DNA from: Variovorax ginsengisoli
Lineage (GTDB): Bacteria; Pseudomonadota; Gammaproteobacteria; Burkholderiales; Burkholderiaceae_C
DNA: 64,000 bases
NCBI RefSeq assembly: GCF_030811835.1
Contig: NZ_JAUSRO010000006.1
Span: 310,001-374,000, forward strand
Direction: 5' to 3'
Shown here piece after piece: positions 1 to 9,459 of this stretch. The translations under genes were made by a program, and so were the position numbers. The notes under the pieces are model-generated. The model saw only the letters and a program-made list of their open reading frames with translations, did not search any database and had not been told where the DNA came from. Each line of letters begins with the position of its first letter. The first letter of the stretch is position 1.

Positions 1-922
1 CCATGGAACCGACCACGCCCGCCGCCTGCTGGGCATACTGGTAGATCATGAACACCGCGCCCAGCATCACCGCCTGGCCCGGTGTACGGGACTGCCAGAC
101 GTAGATCACCACCAGGCCCCAGGTCAGTGCCAGGCCCAGCAGGTCGACCGCGCACCACTTGCCTTCGTTGAGCACCACGGTGCGTTTGAGCGGCACCGAG
201 ATGGCGGCCATGCGCGCGCGCAGCAGGCCCCGCGAGGCGGCCGACAAGCGCAGGCCGATCACGGTGGAGGCGTTGCCCAGAAAGTCGAGCAGCGCCGCGA
301 CATAGCGCCTGTCAGCGTCGTTTTCGGTGCGCGCCAGGCGCATCAGCGCGCGGTCGAAGCGCAGGATGATCAGCGCGATGAGCAGGTAGCCACCGATGGC
401 CAAGGCGCCGCTCGTGCGCGACAGCAGCGTGAGCGCCACCAGCGGCCCGATGAAGTTGACGACGTTGGTGAGGTAGATGAACTGGTTCTGCGCAAAGTCC
501 GACAGCGCGCGGCTGGCCTGGTGCACGCGGTGCTGCAGTTCGCCAGAGTGGTGACCGTCGTGCCACGCCAGAGGTGCGGCCGCAATGCGGGCATAGAGAT
601 CGTCGGCCAGCGCTTCGCGTACACGCATGCCGACATTGCGCTCCAGGATGCGACCCGGGCCGTGGACCGCCCACGACAGCACGTAGATGCCTGAAAGCAT
701 CGCGATCCAGCGGCCGGCAACCGCCAGCTGGCCGGCCTGCAGCGCGTTGATCGCCTGCGCGGCAAGCCAGGGCATGGCGAGCCGCAGCAGCTGCGAACTC
801 GTGAGCAGCGCGGTCGCGCCCAGGAATTGGTGATGCGCGCCAGCCGCGTAGTGCCAGAGCGCCCCGTACAGCACCCGGATCGGATGGTCCGGCGCACTGC
901 CAGAAGCGTTGTTTCCCGTCAC
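1..922 (-). CDS. ABC exporter, membrane domain (3' end cut off by window)
   Basis: Reading leftwards from a GTG at 922, the frame stays open to the window edge (307 residues). It encodes several hydrophobic helices typical of a type-1 ABC exporter membrane domain, with runs such as [21 protein letters not shown] near the start and [16 protein letters not shown] towards the cut end. The nucleotide-binding half would lie beyond base 1, so no Walker motifs are visible and the substrate cannot be inferred. The GTG overlaps the creA stop codon by four bases (GTGA), which implies translational coupling and supports this non-ATG start. The membrane-domain call is an inference from hydropathy and family style. 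Confidence 0.75.
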   Translation of the reverse strand, partial: MTGNNASGSAPDHPIRVLYGALWHYAAGAHHQFLGATALLTSSQLLRLAMPWLAAQAINALQAGQLAVAGRWIAMLSGIYVLSWAVHGPGRILERNVGMRVREALADDLYARIAAAPLAWHDGHHSGELQHRVHQASRALSDFAQNQFIYLTNVVNFIGPLVALTLLSRTSGALAIGGYLLIALIILRFDRALMRLARTENDADRRYVAALLDFLGNASTVIGLRLSAASRGLLRARMAAISVPLKRTVVLNEGKWCAVDLLGLALTWGLVVIYVWQSRTPGQAVMLGAVFMIYQYAQQAAGVVGSM

Positions 923-1401
923 TTGACCGGGATGGGCGTCGCGCGGTCGATGGGCACGGCCGACACGCTGTTCTGGGGCGAGCCTTCGATCAGGCGGTCC
1001 GAGTAGCTCAGGTAGATCAGCGTGTTGCGCTTGGCGTCGACCATGCGCACCACGCGCAGGCGTTTGAAGAGGATGGACTGGCGTTCACTGAATACCTCGT
1101 CGCGCGCGCGCAGCGGCTCGGTGAAGCTCACGGGCCCGACCTGCCGGCAGGCGATGGAAGCCTCGGCCTTGTCTTCGGCCAGACCGACGGCGCCCTTGAT
1201 GCCGCCGGTCTTCGCGCGCGAGACGTAGCAGCTCACGCCGTTGACCTTTGGGTCGTCGTAGGCATCGACCACGATCTTGTGGTCGGGGCCGATCAACTTG
1301 AAGACGGTGTCGACCTCGCCGACCTGCTCGGCCTGGGCCGTCTGCAGGCCAGCCGCGAACGCCGCGCAGCCGATAAGAAGGAATGCAATGCGTGGGTTCA
1401 T
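919..1401 (-). CDS. creA: CreA family periplasmic protein
   Basis: A 160-residue protein with an N-terminal signal peptide (residues 1-24, hydrophobic core then a likely cut after TAQA). The mature part has the CreA hallmarks: [17 protein letters not shown] near residue 27, a [13 protein letters not shown] segment, and a second Cys in [10 protein letters not shown]. CreA proteins are small exported proteins of unknown molecular function. The gene starts 8 bases after the NUDIX gene and overlaps the exporter start, so it sits in the middle of a four-gene minus-strand operon. The family assignment is firm; the role is unknown. Confidence 0.88.
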   Translation of the reverse strand: MNPRIAFLLIGCAAFAAGLQTAQAEQVGEVDTVFKLIGPDHKIVVDAYDDPKVNGVSCYVSRAKTGGIKGAVGLAEDKAEASIACRQVGPVSFTEPLRARDEVFSERQSILFKRLRVVRMVDAKRNTLIYLSYSDRLIEGSPQNSVSAVPIDRATPIPVK

Positions 1402-1408
1402 GAGGAAG

Positions 1409-1954
1409 TCATTCGATGTCGATCACATGCACGCGGTCGAAGCTGCCACGGCGGCGGTCTTCGAAGTAGTGCTCGAGCGTTTCCTTGACGGTGCGAAACG
1501 CGATGTCGTCCCAGGGGATTTCGTCTTCGGCGAACAGGCGGGCCTCGATGGTTTCGTGGCCCGGATCGAAGCGGTCGTTCAGCAGGCGCGCCCGATAGAA
1601 AAAATGCACCTGGCCCACGCGCACCACGCTGATGACCGTGTACAGGCCTTCCATCTCGTACGTCGCACCGGCTTCCTCGTCGGTCTCGCGGGCGGCGCCC
1701 TGTGCCGTGGTCTCGTTGAGCTCCATGAAGCCGGCCGGCAAGGTCCATTTGCCCCATCGTGGTTCGATGTTGCGCTTGCACAGCAGCACGCGGTCGCCGA
1801 GGACCGGAATCGTGCCCACCACGTTCAACGGGTTTTCGTAATGGATCGTGTGGCAGGCCGGGCAGACGGCGCGCTGCTTGGTGTCGCCGTCGTCAGGCAC
1901 GCGATAGACCACCGCCGTGCCGCAATTCTTGCAGTGCTTGATCGGTGGGTGCAT
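1409..1954 (-). CDS. NUDIX hydrolase with N-terminal zinc ribbon
   Basis: A 181-residue protein. Residues 75-97 fit the Nudix box G-x5-E-x7-RE-x2-EE-x-G (G75, E81, R89, E90, E93, E94, G96), the metal-binding helix that hydrolyses nucleoside diphosphate derivatives. Cys8, Cys11, Cys31 and Cys34 form a CxxC/CxxC zinc ribbon, as in NADH-pyrophosphatase-like and ADP-ribose-type members. The substrate is not evident. It lies between the FAH hydrolase (5-base gap) and creA (7-base gap), all on the minus strand, so it is probably translated from one message. One position of the box is Thr where a hydrophobic residue is usual. Confidence 0.85.
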   Translation of the reverse strand: MHPPIKHCKNCGTAVVYRVPDDGDTKQRAVCPACHTIHYENPLNVVGTIPVLGDRVLLCKRNIEPRWGKWTLPAGFMELNETTAQGAARETDEEAGATYEMEGLYTVISVVRVGQVHFFYRARLLNDRFDPGHETIEARLFAEDEIPWDDIAFRTVKETLEHYFEDRRRGSFDRVHVIDIE

Positions 1955-1959
1955 GGTCG

Positions 1960-2661
1960 TCAGCCGACCCGGACGGTGAGCGTCGGCAAGCCTGCGATCT
2001 CGCCGATCATCGTGTCGCCCTTGACGACCGCGGCCACACCTTCGGGCGTTCCGGTGAAGATGAGGTCACCGGGTTGCAGTTCCCAGGCAGCCGACAGGTG
2101 CTCGATGGTTTCGGCCAGGTTCCAGATCAGCTTGGCGACCGTGCTGCGCTGGCGGTCGGTGCCGTTGACCTGCAGCGAGATGGCGGCGTTTTCCACATCG
2201 CCCGCGTCGGCCACCGGCACGATCGGACCGATGGGGGCGCTCTGCTCGTAGGCCTTGCCGATCTCCCAGGGACGGCCCTGTTTCTTCATTTCGTTCTGCA
2301 GGTCGCGGCGCGTCATGTCCAGGCCGACGGCATAGCCGTAGATGTGCTTGTGCGCGTCGGCCGCAGCGATTTTCTTGCCACCGACACCGATCGCCGCCAC
2401 GAGTTCGATCTCGTGGTGCAGGTTGGCCGTGAGCGATGGGTACTCGATGGTGCCGGTCTGCCCGGCGTCGATGACCACCAGCGCATCGGCCGGCTTCATG
2501 AAGAAGAAGGGCGGCTCACGCCCGGTGAAGCCCATTTCCTTGGCATGCTCTTCATAGTTGCGGCCCACACAGTAGATGCGGTGCACGGGAAAGCGGCTGC
2601 CATGGCCGACCACGGGCACGGAGACCACTGCGGGCGGAGCGAAGACGTACTCGGAAGACAT
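1960..2661 (-). CDS. Fumarylacetoacetate hydrolase family protein, fumarylpyruvate hydrolase-like
   Basis: A 233-residue enzyme of the FAH fold. It carries the motif RIYCVGRNYEEHAKEMGF (residues 28-45, with the candidate catalytic His39) and the metal triad Glu84, Glu86 and Asp115 (HEIEL...GLDMTRRD). The sequence near FFFMKPADA resembles fumarylpyruvate hydrolases of the gentisate pathway, but no gentisate genes are nearby, so the substrate is uncertain. The same frame stays open far upstream, antisense to pgeF; the ATG at 2661 is chosen because the family homology begins there. It is the first gene of the minus-strand run. Confidence 0.83.
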   Translation of the reverse strand: MSSEYVFAPPAVVSVPVVGHGSRFPVHRIYCVGRNYEEHAKEMGFTGREPPFFFMKPADALVVIDAGQTGTIEYPSLTANLHHEIELVAAIGVGGKKIAAADAHKHIYGYAVGLDMTRRDLQNEMKKQGRPWEIGKAYEQSAPIGPIVPVADAGDVENAAISLQVNGTDRQRSTVAKLIWNLAETIEHLSAAWELQPGDLIFTGTPEGVAAVVKGDTMIGEIAGLPTLTVRVG

Positions 2662-2763
2662 CGCGTTTTGTCCTTTGATCAAGCGAGAACGGCAGTGTGC
2701 CAGAGGGCGAGGGTCGTCGCTGCCGTGGTCGCTGTCGTCCTCGCGCCGGGCTATGCTCGGCGC

Positions 2764-3519
2764 ATGAAAAAGCAAGAGACCCTGCCGGGATGGCGACCCG
2801 ACTGGCCCGTGCCCCAAGGCGTGCACGCGCTGTGCACCACGCGGGCGGGCGGCGTGTCGCTGGGTGCGTGGCAGGGCTTGAACCTGGGCACGCACGTGGG
2901 CGACCGGCCTGATCATGTGGCCGAAAACCGAGCGCGTCTGCATCGGGCCTTGGGCGTGCGTCCGGTGTTTTTGACGCAGGTCCATGGCACGCAGGTGCTG
3001 TCGCTGGATCCGGCCACAGTGGATGACACGGTCGCCGATGCCTGCATCACGGCGCATGCGGGTGTGGCCTGCACGATCATGGTGGCTGACTGCCTCCCAG
3101 TGCTTTTCGCCGACCTGTCGGGACAGCGCGTAGCCGCCGCGCATGCAGGATGGCGCGGCCTGGCGGCCGGCGTGCTGGAGCGCACCGCGCAGGCTTTCGA
3201 GTCGCCCGAGCGTACGATCGCCTGGCTGGGCCCGTGCATTGGCCCGGACGCGTTCGAGGTCGGTGAAGAGGTTCGGGCGGTGTTCGTCGCGGCGGCGCCC
3301 AATGCCGAACGGCACTTTCGCCCTGCCGATGCACCGGGCAAGTGGTGGGCGGACCTGCCCGGACTTGCACGCGACCGGCTGCAGGCCGCAGGTGTCGGGC
3401 AGGTCTACGGCAACGACGGCAGTGCGCCGTGGTGCACGGCAGGCAATCCGTCAGTGTTTTTCTCGCACCGGCGCGATGGCGTCAGTGGACGCCTGGCTGC
3501 CTGCATCTGGCGCGACTGA
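2764..3519 (+). CDS. pgeF: Purine nucleoside phosphorylase / peptidoglycan editing factor, YfiH family
   Basis: A 251-residue protein of the multicopper polyphenol oxidase (YfiH/LACC1) family. Members act on purine nucleosides and, in E. coli, remove misincorporated L-Ser from UDP-MurNAc precursors. His74 (TQVHGTQ), Cys110 (VADCLPV) and His127 (AAHAGWRG) match the conserved metal/catalytic triad. The ATG at 2764 is chosen because homology starts there, although the frame is open further upstream. It is divergent from the FAH gene (102-bp gap). Its last 69 bases overlap the convergent small membrane protein gene. Confidence 0.88.
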   Translation: MKKQETLPGWRPDWPVPQGVHALCTTRAGGVSLGAWQGLNLGTHVGDRPDHVAENRARLHRALGVRPVFLTQVHGTQVLSLDPATVDDTVADACITAHAGVACTIMVADCLPVLFADLSGQRVAAAHAGWRGLAAGVLERTAQAFESPERTIAWLGPCIGPDAFEVGEEVRAVFVAAAPNAERHFRPADAPGKWWADLPGLARDRLQAAGVGQVYGNDGSAPWCTAGNPSVFFSHRRDGVSGRLAACIWRD

Positions 3520-3741
3520 GGCCGCCTGGCGCCGTGCGCTTTCCTGCGCTGCGGCCTCGCGGGCGCGGATCGCCTGTCGACGCTGGGGCGTGCGCATCAG
3601 GTAAACCACCAGTGCGACCGGTGCCACGCCATAGAGTACAAAGGTGATGACGGCGCCCAGGACGGTTCCGGTGGTGCTCGTGGCCTCGGCCACGGCCATC
3701 ATCACCGTGACGTAGAGCCAGCCGATCACGACGATGTACAT
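3451..3741 (-). CDS. Small membrane protein of unknown function
   Basis: A 96-residue product starting at MYIVVIGWLY (ATG at 3741, with a GAAGG ribosome-binding site about 9 bases upstream). Two hydrophobic segments, at about residues 3-20 and 27-49, are followed by a charged, Ala/Arg-rich cytoplasmic-type tail (RTPQRRQAIRAREAAAQESA). I do not recognise a family function. It is divergent from phaC and converges on pgeF, sharing 69 bases with that gene's 3' end. Codon positions look natural, but the overlap makes the C-terminal portion less certain. Confidence 0.65.
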   Translation of the reverse strand: MYIVVIGWLYVTVMMAVAEATSTTGTVLGAVITFVLYGVAPVALVVYLMRTPQRRQAIRAREAAAQESARRQAASVAPDAGSQASTDAIAPVREKH

Positions 3742-3775
3742 GGTGTGTTTGACCTTCAAAATTCGAGACGCAGCG

Positions 3776-3804
3776 TTGTTGCTGCCATGTGAATGCAGGA
3801 TACT
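3776..3804 (+). promoter_or_regulatory. Likely sigma-70 promoter of phaC
   Basis: TTGTTG (3776-3781) and GATACT (3799-3804) are separated by exactly 17 bases, each matching four of six consensus positions. The expected transcript start near 3811 would give a leader of about 33 bases before the phaC ATG at 3844. Confidence 0.5.
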
Positions 3805-3843
3805 CAAAATCAGTTCGGACCCGGAGAGGAACCAGGAGACACC

Positions 3844-5550
3844 ATGAAATCACAGGCCACCACCGCGAATGCCTTCGCGCCATTCCAGGAGGCCCTGACC
3901 CAGGGTTGGGGCAAGGCGCTGGAGTCCTTCCAGTCCCTGGGCAGCGCGGGTCCGGCCGGCGCTGCCGCCGAACTGCCGCAGCTGTCCTTCTCGCCGGAAA
4001 AGCTCGCTGCGCTGCGTGACACCTATATCGCCGAAGCCGGTGATTTATGGCGGCAAGGCATGGCGGCAAAGCCGCAGACCGACCGGCGCTTTGCCGGAGA
4101 GGCGTGGGGCAGCAACCCGTTGTCGTCATTCGCGGCAGCCGTGTACTTGCTCAACGCACGCACCCTGCTGGGTTTCGCCGATGCGGCGGACACCGACGAG
4201 AAAACGCGTGCGCGCCTGCGCTTCGCGGTCGAGCAATGGATGGCGGCCACGTCCCCGAGCAACTACCTGGCGTTCAATGCCGAGGCACAGAAACGCGCAC
4301 TCGAAACCCAGGGCGAGAGCATTGCGCGTGGCATCCAGAACCTGTTGCACGACGTGAAGCAGGGTCACATGAGCATGACCGACGAGAGCGCCTTCGAGGT
4401 CGGCCGCAACGTAGCGACCACCGAAGGAGCGGTCGTTTTCGAAAACGAGCTGTTTCAACTGCTCGAATACAAGCCGCTGACTGCCAAGGTGCACGAGCGT
4501 CCGTTCCTGCTGGTGCCGCCGTGCATCAACAAGTTCTACATCCTGGACCTGCAGCCCGAGAATTCGCTGATCCGCTATGCAGTCGAGCAGGGCCATCGCG
4601 TCTTCGTGGTGAGTTGGCGCAACCCTGACGATTCCCTGCGCGACTGTACGTGGGACCGCTACATCGAAGAAGCCGCCATCAAGGCCATCCATACGGTGCA
4701 GGACATCGGCGGCAGCGACAAGATCAACGTGCTGGGCTTCTGCGTGGGTGGCACCATCCTGAGCACCGCGCTGGCCGTGCTCGCCGCGCGGGGCGAGCAA
4801 CCGGCGGCCTCCGTCACGCTGCTGACCACGCTGCTGGACTTCAGCGATACCGGCATTCTGGACATCTTCATCGACGAGCCCATGGTCGCGTTTCGCGAGA
4901 TGCAGATGGGGCAGGGCGGCATGCTGCCCGGCATGGACCTCGCGTCGACCTTCAGCTTCCTGCGGCCGAACGACCTGGTCTGGAACTATGTCGTGGGCAA
5001 TTATCTCAAGGGCGAGACACCACCGCCTTTCGACCTGCTTTACTGGAACAGCGACGCCACCAACCTGCCGGGGCCGTTCTATGCCTGGTACCTGCGCAAC
5101 ACCTACCTTGAGAACAAGCTGGCCGAACCCAATGCGCTGACTGTGTGCGGCGAGAAGATCGATCTGGGCCGTATCAACGTGCCGGCCTACATCTACGGTT
5201 CGCGCGAAGACCATATCGTGCCGATCGGTGGCGCCTATGCATCCACACAGCTGCTGAGCGGGAAAAAACGCTTCGTGATGGGCGCTTCCGGCCACATTGC
5301 CGGTGTGATCAACCCGCCTGCCAAGAAAAAGCGCAGCCACTGGATCCGCGACGATGGCCAACTGCCGGCCGCGCATGCCGAATGGCTTGCGGGTGCCGTC
5401 GAACATCCGGGCAGTTGGTGGACCGACTGGTCGCAGTGGCTCAAGGGCCATGCTGGCAAGCAGATACCGGCTCCCAAGACCTATGGCAAGGGCCGCACCT
5501 ACAAGGCGGGCGAAGCCGCACCGGGCAGCTACGTCAAGGTGCGTGCCTGA
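3844..5550 (+). CDS. phaC: Class I polyhydroxyalkanoate synthase
   Basis: A 568-residue polymerase that joins (R)-3-hydroxyacyl-CoA units into PHA at the granule surface. The lipase-like box GFCVGG contains the nucleophile Cys300; Asp456 (SREDHIVP) and His484 (SGHIAG) complete the triad, with the same 28-residue Asp-His spacing as the Cupriavidus enzyme. The start at 3844 has an AGGAG site just upstream and lies downstream of a plausible promoter; an in-frame ATG at 3793 falls inside that promoter and is rejected. It is first in the phaC-phaA-phaB cluster, 55 bases before phaA. Confidence 0.96.
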   Translation: MKSQATTANAFAPFQEALTQGWGKALESFQSLGSAGPAGAAAELPQLSFSPEKLAALRDTYIAEAGDLWRQGMAAKPQTDRRFAGEAWGSNPLSSFAAAVYLLNARTLLGFADAADTDEKTRARLRFAVEQWMAATSPSNYLAFNAEAQKRALETQGESIARGIQNLLHDVKQGHMSMTDESAFEVGRNVATTEGAVVFENELFQLLEYKPLTAKVHERPFLLVPPCINKFYILDLQPENSLIRYAVEQGHRVFVVSWRNPDDSLRDCTWDRYIEEAAIKAIHTVQDIGGSDKINVLGFCVGGTILSTALAVLAARGEQPAASVTLLTTLLDFSDTGILDIFIDEPMVAFREMQMGQGGMLPGMDLASTFSFLRPNDLVWNYVVGNYLKGETPPPFDLLYWNSDATNLPGPFYAWYLRNTYLENKLAEPNALTVCGEKIDLGRINVPAYIYGSREDHIVPIGGAYASTQLLSGKKRFVMGASGHIAGVINPPAKKKRSHWIRDDGQLPAAHAEWLAGAVEHPGSWWTDWSQWLKGHAGKQIPAPKTYGKGRTYKAGEAAPGSYVKVRA

Positions 5551-5605
5551 CCCGGCCATCCACCCTCATCACCTTATTCACAAAGCAGAGCAAACGGAGC
5601 ATTCC

Positions 5606-6784
5606 ATGGAAGATATCGTCATCGTTTCGGCCGCACGTACGGCCGTGGGCAAGTTCGGCGGCTCGCTCGCCGGCATTCCCGCCACCGACCTCGGTGCCAC
5701 CGTGATCAAGGCCCTGCTGGAGCGTTCAGGCGTGGGCGCCGACCAGATCGGCGAAGTGATCCTGGGGCAGGTGCTGACTGCAGGTGTGGGCCAGAACCCG
5801 GCACGTCAGGCATTGCTCAAGGGCGGCATCGCCAAGGAGACGCCGGGCCTCACCATCAATGCCGTCTGCGGCTCCGGTCTGAAGGCCGTGATGCTGGCTG
5901 CCCAGGCGATTGCCACCGGCGACAGCGACATCGTGATCGCTGGCGGACAGGAGAGCATGAGCCTGGCGCCCCATGTGCTGCCGAACTCGCGCAACGGCCA
6001 GCGCATGGGCGACTGGAAGCTGGTTGACACCATGATCGTGGACGGCCTGTGGGATGTCTATAACCAGTACCACATGGGCATCACGGCCGAGAACGTGGCC
6101 ACGAAGTACGACATCAGCCGCGATGCGCAGGACGAGCTCGCGCTTGCCAGCCAGACCAAGGCGGCGGCTGCGCAGGACGCCGGCAAGTTCAAGGACGAGA
6201 TCGTCGACGTGAAGATCCCTCAGAAAAAGGGCGACCCGCTGCTGTTCAACACCGACGAGTTCATCAACCGCAAGAGCACGGCCGAGGTGCTGGCCGGGCT
6301 GCGTCCGGCCTTCGACAAGGCCGGTGGCGTGACCGCCGGCAATGCGTCGGGTCTCAACGACGGTGCCGCTGCAGTGATGGTCATGACCGCCAAGAAGGCC
6401 GCTGCATTGGGCCTCAAGCCCTTGGGCCGCATCGCCAGCTACGCCACCGCGGGCCTGGACCCGTCGATCATGGGCATGGGCCCGGTGCCCGCGTCGACCA
6501 AGGCGCTGCAGCGCGCTGGCTGGAAGGCCGCCGACCTCGATCTGCTGGAAATCAACGAGGCCTTTGCGGCACAGGCCTGTGCGGTGAACCGCGAAATGGG
6601 CTGGGATACCAGCAAGGTGAATGTGAACGGCGGCGCCATTGCGATCGGTCACCCGATCGGCGCATCGGGCTGCCGCATTTTGGTGACGTTGCTCCATGAG
6701 ATGCAGCGTCGCGATGCGAAGAAGGGCATTGCCTCGCTGTGCATTGGCGGCGGCATGGGCGTGGCGCTGACCATCGAGCGTTGA
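5606..6784 (+). CDS. phaA: Acetyl-CoA acetyltransferase (beta-ketothiolase)
   Basis: A 392-residue thiolase that condenses two acetyl-CoA to acetoacetyl-CoA, the first step of PHB synthesis. Visible are the N-terminal VIVSAARTAVGKFGG, the acyl-accepting Cys88 in NAVCGSGLKAV, the NEAFAAQA motif, GHPIGASGCRI with the catalytic His, and the C-terminal CIGGGMG with the second Cys. It lies between phaC and phaB on one strand. It could also accept propionyl-CoA, as BktB-type thiolases do; the sequence alone does not decide this. Confidence 0.95.
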   Translation: MEDIVIVSAARTAVGKFGGSLAGIPATDLGATVIKALLERSGVGADQIGEVILGQVLTAGVGQNPARQALLKGGIAKETPGLTINAVCGSGLKAVMLAAQAIATGDSDIVIAGGQESMSLAPHVLPNSRNGQRMGDWKLVDTMIVDGLWDVYNQYHMGITAENVATKYDISRDAQDELALASQTKAAAAQDAGKFKDEIVDVKIPQKKGDPLLFNTDEFINRKSTAEVLAGLRPAFDKAGGVTAGNASGLNDGAAAVMVMTAKKAAALGLKPLGRIASYATAGLDPSIMGMGPVPASTKALQRAGWKAADLDLLEINEAFAAQACAVNREMGWDTSKVNVNGGAIAIGHPIGASGCRILVTLLHEMQRRDAKKGIASLCIGGGMGVALTIER

Positions 6785-6890
6785 GCGGGAGCCTCGGCCG
6801 GGACTCAGTGTTTACGCGGGCCGGTGGCGGTTGGAAACTTCGCTACAGTGAACCCGGCTGTTCAAGCAATGTCAATTTGAAGGAAAATTC

Positions 6891-7628
6891 ATGAGCAAAA
6901 AAGTGGCTTACGTGACGGGCGGCATGGGTGGCATCGGAACCGCCATCTGCCAACGTCTGCACAAGGACGGCTTCACCGTGATCGCCGGCTGCGGCCCGAC
7001 CCGCGACTTCAGCAAGTGGTTGGGTGAGCAAAAGGAACAGGGTTTCGAGTTCCATGCGTCGGTGGGCAATGTCGGTGACTGGAACTCCACCGTCGAAGCT
7101 TTCGGCAAGGCCAAGAGCGAGCATGGAACCATCGACGTGCTGGTGAACAACGCGGGCATCACGCGCGATCGCATGTTCCTCAAGATGACGCCCGAGGACT
7201 GGAGCGCGGTCATCGAGACCAACCTGAACAGCATGTTCAACGTCACCAAGCAGGTGGTGGGCGATATGGTGGAAAAGGGGTGGGGCCGCATCATCAACAT
7301 CAGCTCGGTCAATGGCGCCAAGGGCCAGGCCGGCCAGACCAACTACTCGGCGGCCAAGGCCGGCATGCACGGCTTTACGATGGCGTTGGCCCAGGAACTC
7401 GCCAACAAGGGCGTGACTGTGAACACGGTGAGCCCTGGCTACATTGGCACCGACATGGTCAACGCAATTCGTCAGGAAGTGCTCGACAAGATCATCGCGA
7501 CGATCCCGGTCAAGCGTCTGGGCAAGCCCAGTGAGATCGCCTCCATCATCTCGTGGCTGGCCACGGACGAAGGCGGGTATTCGACGGGCGCCGATTTTTC
7601 GGTCAACGGTGGCTTGCACATGCACTGA
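6891..7628 (+). CDS. phaB: Acetoacetyl-CoA reductase (NADPH), SDR family
   Basis: A 245-residue short-chain dehydrogenase that reduces acetoacetyl-CoA to (R)-3-hydroxybutyryl-CoA for PhaC. The N-terminal GGMGGIG nucleotide-binding motif, NNAGITRD, the catalytic Ser in NISSVNG and the YSAAKAG Tyr-Lys pair are all present. The C-terminus GGYSTGADFSVNGGLHMH is typical of PhaB. It starts 106 bases after phaA and ends 25 bases before a strong terminator, marking the end of the pha cluster. Confidence 0.96.
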   Translation: MSKKVAYVTGGMGGIGTAICQRLHKDGFTVIAGCGPTRDFSKWLGEQKEQGFEFHASVGNVGDWNSTVEAFGKAKSEHGTIDVLVNNAGITRDRMFLKMTPEDWSAVIETNLNSMFNVTKQVVGDMVEKGWGRIINISSVNGAKGQAGQTNYSAAKAGMHGFTMALAQELANKGVTVNTVSPGYIGTDMVNAIRQEVLDKIIATIPVKRLGKPSEIASIISWLATDEGGYSTGADFSVNGGLHMH

Positions 7629-7653
7629 GCGGCAGCTCCGCGGCCTGGAATCG

Positions 7654-7674
7654 ACCCGCTTCGGCGGGTTTTTT
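7654..7674 (+). terminator. Rho-independent terminator after phaB
   Basis: A perfect 6-bp stem (ACCCGC/GCGGGT) closed by a UUCG tetraloop and followed by a run of six T (7669-7674). Confidence 0.85.
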
Positions 7675-7748
7675 CATGCCTGTCGTATTCCGGGAGGTTC
7701 TGGGCGCTAAAGTGGTCTTCTCCCTCCCATCTTTTTGCAAGCCCCCGG

Positions 7749-9440
7749 ATGCCGCACAGCGTTTCTCTGATCAACACCATCGCCGCGGGCCTCGGGCTGG
7801 CGCTCGTGCTCGGTTTTTTTGCCGTGCGCGTACGCTTGCCTGCGTTGGTGGGCTACCTGCTGGCGGGCGTGATCATCGGGCCGTTCACGCCGGGCTTCGT
7901 TGCCGACGCGGAGATTGCTTCCCAACTCGCCGAAATCGGCGTGATGCTGCTGATGTTCGGGGTCGGTCTGCATTTTTCGCTCGACGATCTGTTGGCCGTG
8001 CGCAAGATGGCGGTGCCGGGTGCGCTGGTGCAAATCGGCGTTGCCACGGCGCTCGGCGGTGCGTTGGCGCATTGGTGGGGCTGGAGTCCGGGCGCGAGCC
8101 TGGTGTTCGGGCTGGCGCTCTCGGTGGCCAGCACGGTGGTGCTGTTGCGTGCGCTGGAAAGCCTTGGCTTGGTGGATACCTACATCGGGCGCATCGCCAT
8201 CGGCTGGCTCGTGGTCGAAGATCTGGCAATGGTGCTGGTGCTCGTGTTGCTGCCGCCATTGGCCGGCGTGCTCGGTGGTCAGGCCGACGGTGCCGACGTG
8301 TGGAGCCTCTGGCAGACACTGGGGCTCACGATGCTGCAGGTCGGCGGGTTCATTGCGTTGATGCTGGTGGTCGGGCGGCGTTTTTTCCCCTGGATCCTGT
8401 GGCAGGTCACCCGCACGGGTTCGCGCGAACTCTTCACCCTTTGCGTGGTCGCGGCGGCGGTGAGCATTGCATTCGCTTCTGCTGCGCTGTTCGGGGTGTC
8501 CTTTGCGCTCGGTGCCTTCTTCGCCGGGATGGTCATGCGGGAGTCGGAATTCAGCCATCGGGCTGCGGAAGAATCGCTGCCGTTGCGCGACGCCTTCGCC
8601 GTGCTGTTCTTCGTGTCGGTCGGCATGCTGTTCGATCCTTCCGTGCTGATCGAGCGTCCGCTCCAGGTGCTGGCGGTGGTGCTGGTCATCGTCGTGGGCA
8701 AGTCGATCGCGGCCTGCGCGCTGGTGCTGGCCTTCCGGTACCCGCTGGGGACCGCGCTGACGGTCAGCGCCAGCCTGGCGCAGATTGGCGAGTTCTCTTT
8801 CATCCTGATCGGCCTGGGGGTGTCGCTCAAACTGTTGCCACCCGAGGCCCAGAGTCTGGTGCTGGCGGGCGCGCTGATCTCGATTGCCACCAATCCGCTT
8901 TGGTTCAGCTTGATTTCGCCGCTGCAGAAGTGGCTTCATGCGCATTCGAGATTCGCCCGTTCGCTCGCTGCGCGCGATGACCCGCTGGCGGAGCTGCCCA
9001 TGGGAACCGAGGCGAAGTATCTGTCGCGCCAGGTTGTTCTGGTCGGCTACGGCAGGGTCGGCCGGCGCATTGCAAGCGAGCTCGCAGCCCAGGACATTCC
9101 GTATGTGGTCGCCGAGCAAAACCGGGAACTGGTGGAAAAGCTGCGTGCAGAAGGAATCGCCGCCGTCTGGGGTGATGCAGCCGATCCGGTCGTACTCATC
9201 CAGGCGCACATCGCACGTGCCAGGGTACTGGTGATCGCAACGCCCGATACCCTCAACGTGCGCCAGATGATCGACGCCGCGCGGACATTGAATCCTGCGA
9301 TCCAGACGGTGATTCGCTGCCACAACGAAGCAGAAGCGCGCTTGCTCACGCAAGAAGTCGACGCCACCGTCTTTGTCGGCGAGCATGAGCTCGCACACGC
9401 CATGGTGCGCGACGTACTCAAGCGCGCCACCCTCGCCTGA
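7749..9440 (+). CDS. ybaL: CPA2-family cation:proton antiporter with RCK domain (YbaL-like)
   Basis: A 563-residue inner-membrane transporter. About the first 390 residues form roughly 12 hydrophobic segments of the Na+/H+ exchanger fold, including LVGYLLAGVIIGPFTPG near residue 35. After a linker, residues 427-563 form a TrkA-N/RCK domain with the GYGRVG dinucleotide-binding turn at 433-438. This layout is that of KefB/KefC/YbaL (RosB) antiporters, which exchange K+ or Na+ for H+ under nucleotide or thiol control. Ion and ligand cannot be told from sequence. It stands alone after the pha terminator. Confidence 0.87.
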   Translation: MPHSVSLINTIAAGLGLALVLGFFAVRVRLPALVGYLLAGVIIGPFTPGFVADAEIASQLAEIGVMLLMFGVGLHFSLDDLLAVRKMAVPGALVQIGVATALGGALAHWWGWSPGASLVFGLALSVASTVVLLRALESLGLVDTYIGRIAIGWLVVEDLAMVLVLVLLPPLAGVLGGQADGADVWSLWQTLGLTMLQVGGFIALMLVVGRRFFPWILWQVTRTGSRELFTLCVVAAAVSIAFASAALFGVSFALGAFFAGMVMRESEFSHRAAEESLPLRDAFAVLFFVSVGMLFDPSVLIERPLQVLAVVLVIVVGKSIAACALVLAFRYPLGTALTVSASLAQIGEFSFILIGLGVSLKLLPPEAQSLVLAGALISIATNPLWFSLISPLQKWLHAHSRFARSLAARDDPLAELPMGTEAKYLSRQVVLVGYGRVGRRIASELAAQDIPYVVAEQNRELVEKLRAEGIAAVWGDAADPVVLIQAHIARARVLVIATPDTLNVRQMIDAARTLNPAIQTVIRCHNEAEARLLTQEVDATVFVGEHELAHAMVRDVLKRATLA

Positions 9441-9459
9441 ACGCGCCGGGCAGTCGCCG

